From: Zoogloea sp021286885
GTDB taxonomy: Bacteria > Pseudomonadota > Gammaproteobacteria > Burkholderiales > Rhodocyclaceae
Direction: 5' to 3' (one strand)
Assembly: GCF_041915215.1 (NCBI RefSeq)
Contig: NZ_JAYSBV010000003.1
DNA: 64,000 nucleotides
Both the position numbers and the translations under genes were made by a program. This document shows positions 60,970 to 64,000 of the stretch, one piece after another. Position 1 is the first letter of the stretch; every line of letters starts with the position of its first letter. A model generated the notes under the pieces. That model worked only from the letters and a program-made list of their open reading frames with translations, had not been told where the DNA came from and did no database searches.

Positions 60970-62342
60970 TCCACGTCCAGGCCCATCTGCTGCCGCAGGG
61001 TGGCGATGTGGGTTTTGAGGGCCTTGACGGTGGGCGCCTCACCCAACTGCTCGAAGACCTGGAGTTGCTGGGTGTAGAGATCAAAGGCTTCGGAGAGGCA
61101 GCCTTGTGTGCGCCGGATATCACCGATTCTGGTTTTTGTAATAGCTGCACTGCGGATATCGCCTAGCTGTTCAAAGATAGGCAGTTGGTCGATGAAGATA
61201 TGCAGAGCTTCGTCCAGCTGGTCACGCGCTTGCAGAATGTCTGCAATCTGGCCCAGAGTGATCGCACGCGCTCGCACGTCACCCTGCTTTTCATAAACGG
61301 GCAATTCTTGCTCGGTACGGATGCGCAGTGCCTCGTCCAGCTGACCACGCAATTCCAGAATGCCCGCAATCCGGCCCTGAGTCACCGCCACCGAATGCAC
61401 GTCGCCCAGCTTTTCATAGACGGGCAATTCTTGCTCGGTACGGATGCGCAGTGCCTCGTCCAGCTGGCCACGCGATTCCAGAATGTCCGCAATCTTGCCC
61501 TGAGTCACCGCCACCGAACGCACGTCGCCCAGTTTTTCATAAACGGGCAATTGGAGCTCGGTATAGATGCACAGTGCTTCGTCCAGCTGGCCACGCGATT
61601 GCAGAATGTCCGCAATATGCCCCCAACTCCAGACTTGGCCTGCGGGGTGGTTCAGGCGTTTAAACAGTTCGAATGCCGCGTATGCTTGGGTTAAAGCCTG
61701 ACCCCATTCGCCTAGGCGCTCATGAATGACGGAGCATTCCAGCATCAAGCCCCCATCTGCCGATGTGGGCGCTGGCCGTTGCGCCAGATAATCCTGAATC
61801 TCTTTCAGGCGTCGATGCAGCTCGTCCTTTTCTGTATTTCCGAGGAAAGCCCGATTTTGATGGATGGGCAGAACTTCATCCGGCAGCGTGCTGAAATCCA
61901 GTACCGCTGTGCGCCAGGCCCAAAGGTCGGGGGCTTCGTGGGCGCAGGGGGTGAGCTGGCCTTCGGGCAGCCAGAACACGAGTCGGGCGGGGGCGTGCTG
62001 GGCGAGGGATTCCCGGCGTCGGTTGAGAATGTGCCAGGCGTCCACGCCCTGTTGGGCCAGCCAGTGGTCCAGCCCGCCCAGGTGGATGATGGGGTGGGTG
62101 TGGGAAAGCTCGGCCAGGGTGTCGATCAGCACGCCTGCTGGGCAGGTGGCGGGCGGGTCGTGGCGCAGGGATTGGGGGTGGGCGGCTTGCAACTGGGCGA
62201 TGAGCCCGTCCCGGTAGGCGGGGGCGGTATAGCCGGCCAGGATCAGTTGAAAGCCCTGCTCCCGGGCGAGCAGCCTTTGCAGGCGCAGAAAGTCGCCGCT
62301 GTGGCGCGGGTCCAGGGCCAGGGCTGCAGGGGGCGTGCTCAT
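60966..62342 (-). CDS. TPR-repeat protein of a STAND-like ATPase module
   Basis: A 458-residue protein. The N-terminal domain of about 170 residues has features of NTPase-associated sensor proteins (FLRLQRLLAREQGFQLILAGY, LVFWLPEGQLTPCAHEAPDLWAWRTAVLDFS). From about residue 230 there are about five tetratricopeptide units of 40-41 residues (GKIADILESRGQLDEALRIRTEQELPVYEKLGDVRS-like). The start at 62342 overlaps the ATPase stop by 4 bp. It probably binds a partner or ligand through the TPRs; function unknown. The 3' end overlaps the convergent CrtC-like gene by 4 bp. Confidence 0.82.
   Translation of the reverse strand: MSTPPAALALDPRHSGDFLRLQRLLAREQGFQLILAGYTAPAYRDGLIAQLQAAHPQSLRHDPPATCPAGVLIDTLAELSHTHPIIHLGGLDHWLAQQGVDAWHILNRRRESLAQHAPARLVFWLPEGQLTPCAHEAPDLWAWRTAVLDFSTLPDEVLPIHQNRAFLGNTEKDELHRRLKEIQDYLAQRPAPTSADGGLMLECSVIHERLGEWGQALTQAYAAFELFKRLNHPAGQVWSWGHIADILQSRGQLDEALCIYTELQLPVYEKLGDVRSVAVTQGKIADILESRGQLDEALRIRTEQELPVYEKLGDVHSVAVTQGRIAGILELRGQLDEALRIRTEQELPVYEKQGDVRARAITLGQIADILQARDQLDEALHIFIDQLPIFEQLGDIRSAAITKTRIGDIRRTQGCLSEAFDLYTQQLQVFEQLGEAPTVKALKTHIATLRQQMGLDVD
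61280..61660. repeat. 123-bp tandem repeat inside the TPR gene
   Basis: Direct repeats with an exact 123-bp (41-codon) period. The anchor GCAATT falls at 61301, 61424 and 61547. The units from 61301 and 61424 look over 90% identical at DNA level by eye. Confidence 0.85.
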
Positions 62343-63664
62343 GGGGTGGCTGCGGGTTTGGGATAGCCGGGGAGCGCCCGCACGGCCGGGTGGGTCTGCC
62401 ACCAGTAGCCGTTGTATTCAAGCAGCACCAGGTCGTATAGCAGGCGCCGGGTTTGTTCAGTGTTGGGGGTGTCTTCCTTGGGGCCCTGGTCGATGCTGGC
62501 GAGCACGGGCCAGTCTTCCGGTTGCACCAGGCGGCGGTATTCGTTGCTGAGCAGGCGGGCGGCGGTTTCGGCCACGCTGCGGGTGATGGGCCCCTCATCC
62601 AGCTGCTGAAAGCACAGTTTGATGAGCCGGAGCAGATCCCGGGGGTGGCCCCCCGAGTGGGCAATCAGCACATCCAGGGTATCGGGGTGGTCGAAGCCTT
62701 CGGCAGGCAGGCGGCGGTGGACAAATTCGCGCAGCTGCGCCCAGGCGGCAGGAATCCGGCTGCTCGGGTCGGTGCTGACCGGGGCGCCCTTTTCGCCCAG
62801 TTTGATCATGGGGAGCCGGAAAACCGCATCAAAATTCTGGCTGACCTGGCCCTGTTCATTGAGCACGCTGATGGGAGCGCAGTAGATGCAATTGGCCTGG
62901 AGCAGCCGCATCTGGTGGATGTCTTGAATGAAAAAGGCGCAGGCCTCATCTGCACTCAGCCGGTCGGTGCCATCCACCACAAACAGCACGCCCTGGCCCT
63001 TGTGCTGGGCCGCCACTTCTTCTTCAAGCTTGGCCAGTAGGGCGTTGAAGTGCTTGGCGAGAGCGCTGAAGCTGTTGCGCACGCTTTCGCGGATTTCGGT
63101 CTTGTGGGTGGTGTTGTCCCGAATGGCGGTGCGCAAGCTGGCAAACAGCTTGGAAATGAAGGGCAGTTCTGCCTTGAGCTCCAGTCCTGCCTGGAGTTCG
63201 GCACTCTGGCTGCGTTCCAGACTGGTGCTCTGGGTGATTTGCTTGAACCAGTCCCGCAGGGGGGTCAGGAACACCGGAGGGATTTCCAGCCCGGCCAAGT
63301 CGGCAGCTTCCAGCAGGCCCTCGGCCATGCTCAGGGCCAGGTCGGCGTATTGCAGGTTGTTGATGTCCAGGCTTTTGAGCGCGTCGATCTGGACTACAAA
63401 GTAAGCCTCGGGGCCTTCCAGTTGCCGGGCGATTTCTCGTAGCTCGGTACTTTTGCCGCACCCCCGGTGGCCGCCAAACAGCACGCAATAGCTTTGCACG
63501 GGCTCTTGCAGCACGCCCCTGCCCACCTGAAATCCAAACTCGCGCAGCAAGCGCCCCCGGTGGTATTCGCCCCGGGCGGCGTTCAGATCCACCAAAAAGG
63601 GGTGGCCGGGGTCCAGAGGGGTATCAAGGGCAAAGTTTTTCTTGTAGTTCCAGATGTCCAGCAT
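62339..63664 (-). CDS. P-loop ATPase (STAND/AAA-like) of TPR module
   Basis: A 441-residue ATPase. Walker A GGHRGCGKST at residues 64-73 and Walker B GVLFVVDGTDRL near 226. A middle helical insert (SAELQAGLELKAELPFISKLFASLRTAI) and downstream HSGGHPRDLLRLIKLCFQQL resemble AAA/STAND sensor-2 and winged-helix parts. The C-terminal region (LEYNGYWWQTHPAVRAL) resembles winged-helix ends of such ATPases. It is coupled to the TPR gene by ATGA. A signalling or immune-type role is possible, but no effector domain was identified. Confidence 0.8.
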   Translation of the reverse strand: MLDIWNYKKNFALDTPLDPGHPFLVDLNAARGEYHRGRLLREFGFQVGRGVLQEPVQSYCVLFGGHRGCGKSTELREIARQLEGPEAYFVVQIDALKSLDINNLQYADLALSMAEGLLEAADLAGLEIPPVFLTPLRDWFKQITQSTSLERSQSAELQAGLELKAELPFISKLFASLRTAIRDNTTHKTEIRESVRNSFSALAKHFNALLAKLEEEVAAQHKGQGVLFVVDGTDRLSADEACAFFIQDIHQMRLLQANCIYCAPISVLNEQGQVSQNFDAVFRLPMIKLGEKGAPVSTDPSSRIPAAWAQLREFVHRRLPAEGFDHPDTLDVLIAHSGGHPRDLLRLIKLCFQQLDEGPITRSVAETAARLLSNEYRRLVQPEDWPVLASIDQGPKEDTPNTEQTRRLLYDLVLLEYNGYWWQTHPAVRALPGYPKPAATP

Positions 63665-63740
63665 GGTGTGTCACTTGGCAGGCAGGCGTGCAGATGGGCG
63701 GAGTTTAGCCTAACTCCGCCTGCCCGGCGCCGGCGGGCCT

Positions 63741-64000
63741 TTATGGCTTCGGTGCCGGCGGTTTGCCGCCCGGTGTGCCCGGGCCGCCGGGGGGCATGCC
63801 CCGGGGTTCGATGATGTAGGGCAGGCGGGTGTCCAGGGCGGTGGCCTGGGGTGGGGTGAGGGCTTGGTAGAGGCGAAGGGTGGCGTCGTCCACATCTTCC
63901 AGGGCGGTGAGCCGGTTGCGGGCGGTGTCGAGCACCTGGTTCAGATAGGCGGCGCCGGGCTGGGGGCGGCCCTGGGCGATGCGCAGGCCCCGGTTGCGTT
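63741..64000 (-). CDS. Partial small protein with LTPPQ motif (possibly Spy/CpxP-like)
   Basis: The gene runs off the right edge, so only the C-terminal 86 residues are seen. The visible part is helical (YLNQVLDTARNRLTALEDVDDATLRLYQALTPPQATALDTRLPYIIEP) and ends in a Gly/Pro-rich tail (GGPGTPGGKPPAPKP). The LT-P-Q motif and helical arrangement recall Spy/CpxP periplasmic chaperones or metal-responsive relatives; this is tentative. Confidence 0.5.
   Translation of the reverse strand, partial: RNRGLRIAQGRPQPGAAYLNQVLDTARNRLTALEDVDDATLRLYQALTPPQATALDTRLPYIIEPRGMPPGGPGTPGGKPPAPKP

Noticed and set aside
61280..61660. Regular direct repeats considered as a CRISPR array
   Set aside because: The 123-bp period, absence of spacers and in-frame TPR coding show protein repeats.

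Overview
The window is GC-rich, densely coded chromosomal DNA. It most resembles a Betaproteobacterium of the Rhodocyclales type (Azospira/Dechloromonas-like). That assignment is an inference from gene families and gene order (smc-zipA-ligA, yciB-yciI-bolA-ppiC, hpnCDE, ispDF) and from respiratory traits (quinoprotein alcohol oxidation, several c-type cytochromes, a Tat-exported nitrous oxide reductase). No rRNA, tRNA, CRISPR array, insertion sequence or prophage was recognised.

Layout. 1-7.8 kb: housekeeping genes smc, zipA, ligA and galU, ending at a strong terminator. 7.8-26 kb (with its regulator to 28.3 kb): a large quinoprotein (PQQ) alcohol-oxidation island. It holds a translationally coupled minus-strand operon (SoxYZ-like carrier, MBL hydrolase, TonB, sensor kinase, LuxR-type regulator) divergent from a PQQ alcohol dehydrogenase carrying the extra lanthanide-ligand Asp. 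Next comes a second, calcium-type PQQ dehydrogenase with a pentapeptide-repeat protein and a cytochrome c, then a second kinase/regulator pair, two more small cytochromes c, and a PedF-type cytochrome c550 / XoxJ-like binding protein / beta-propeller operon. Two AcoR-like sigma-54 activators are included. The intergenic regions carry an unusual set of sigma-54 (-24/-12) promoter matches, a 15-bp dyad present three times, and a repeated GGAGCAC motif. Together they suggest one co-regulated alcohol/lanthanide-responsive regulon.

28.4-36.2 kb: an HI0933-type flavoprotein, a giant AsmA/DUF748 envelope protein, a nosZ without its usual nos partners, and a small membrane protein. 36.4-41 kb: ppiC, bolA, yciI, yciB, a truncated hemoglobin and an EnvZ/OmpR-type pair, all on the minus strand. 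41.2-45.6 kb: tsaB, rimI, a uracil-DNA glycosylase, a LemA-like lipoprotein, tadA, an L,D-transpeptidase and a GNAT enzyme, mostly overlapping. 45.6-49 kb: Memo/AMMECR1-type genes with an alpha/beta-fold neighbour, and an MgtC/DUF4010 membrane protein. 49-53 kb: ispD, ispF, glpM, a patatin-like protein with a degenerate nucleophile motif and an unpaired ABC ATPase.

53-53.5 kb is a 207-bp tandem repeat built of palindromic elements. 53.6-61 kb: squalene synthesis genes hpnCDE divergent from an ABC ATPase / FtsX-like permease / CrtC-AttH-like exported protein module. 61-63.7 kb: a two-gene P-loop ATPase plus TPR protein module with nearly identical 123-bp internal repeats. The right edge cuts a small exported-protein gene.
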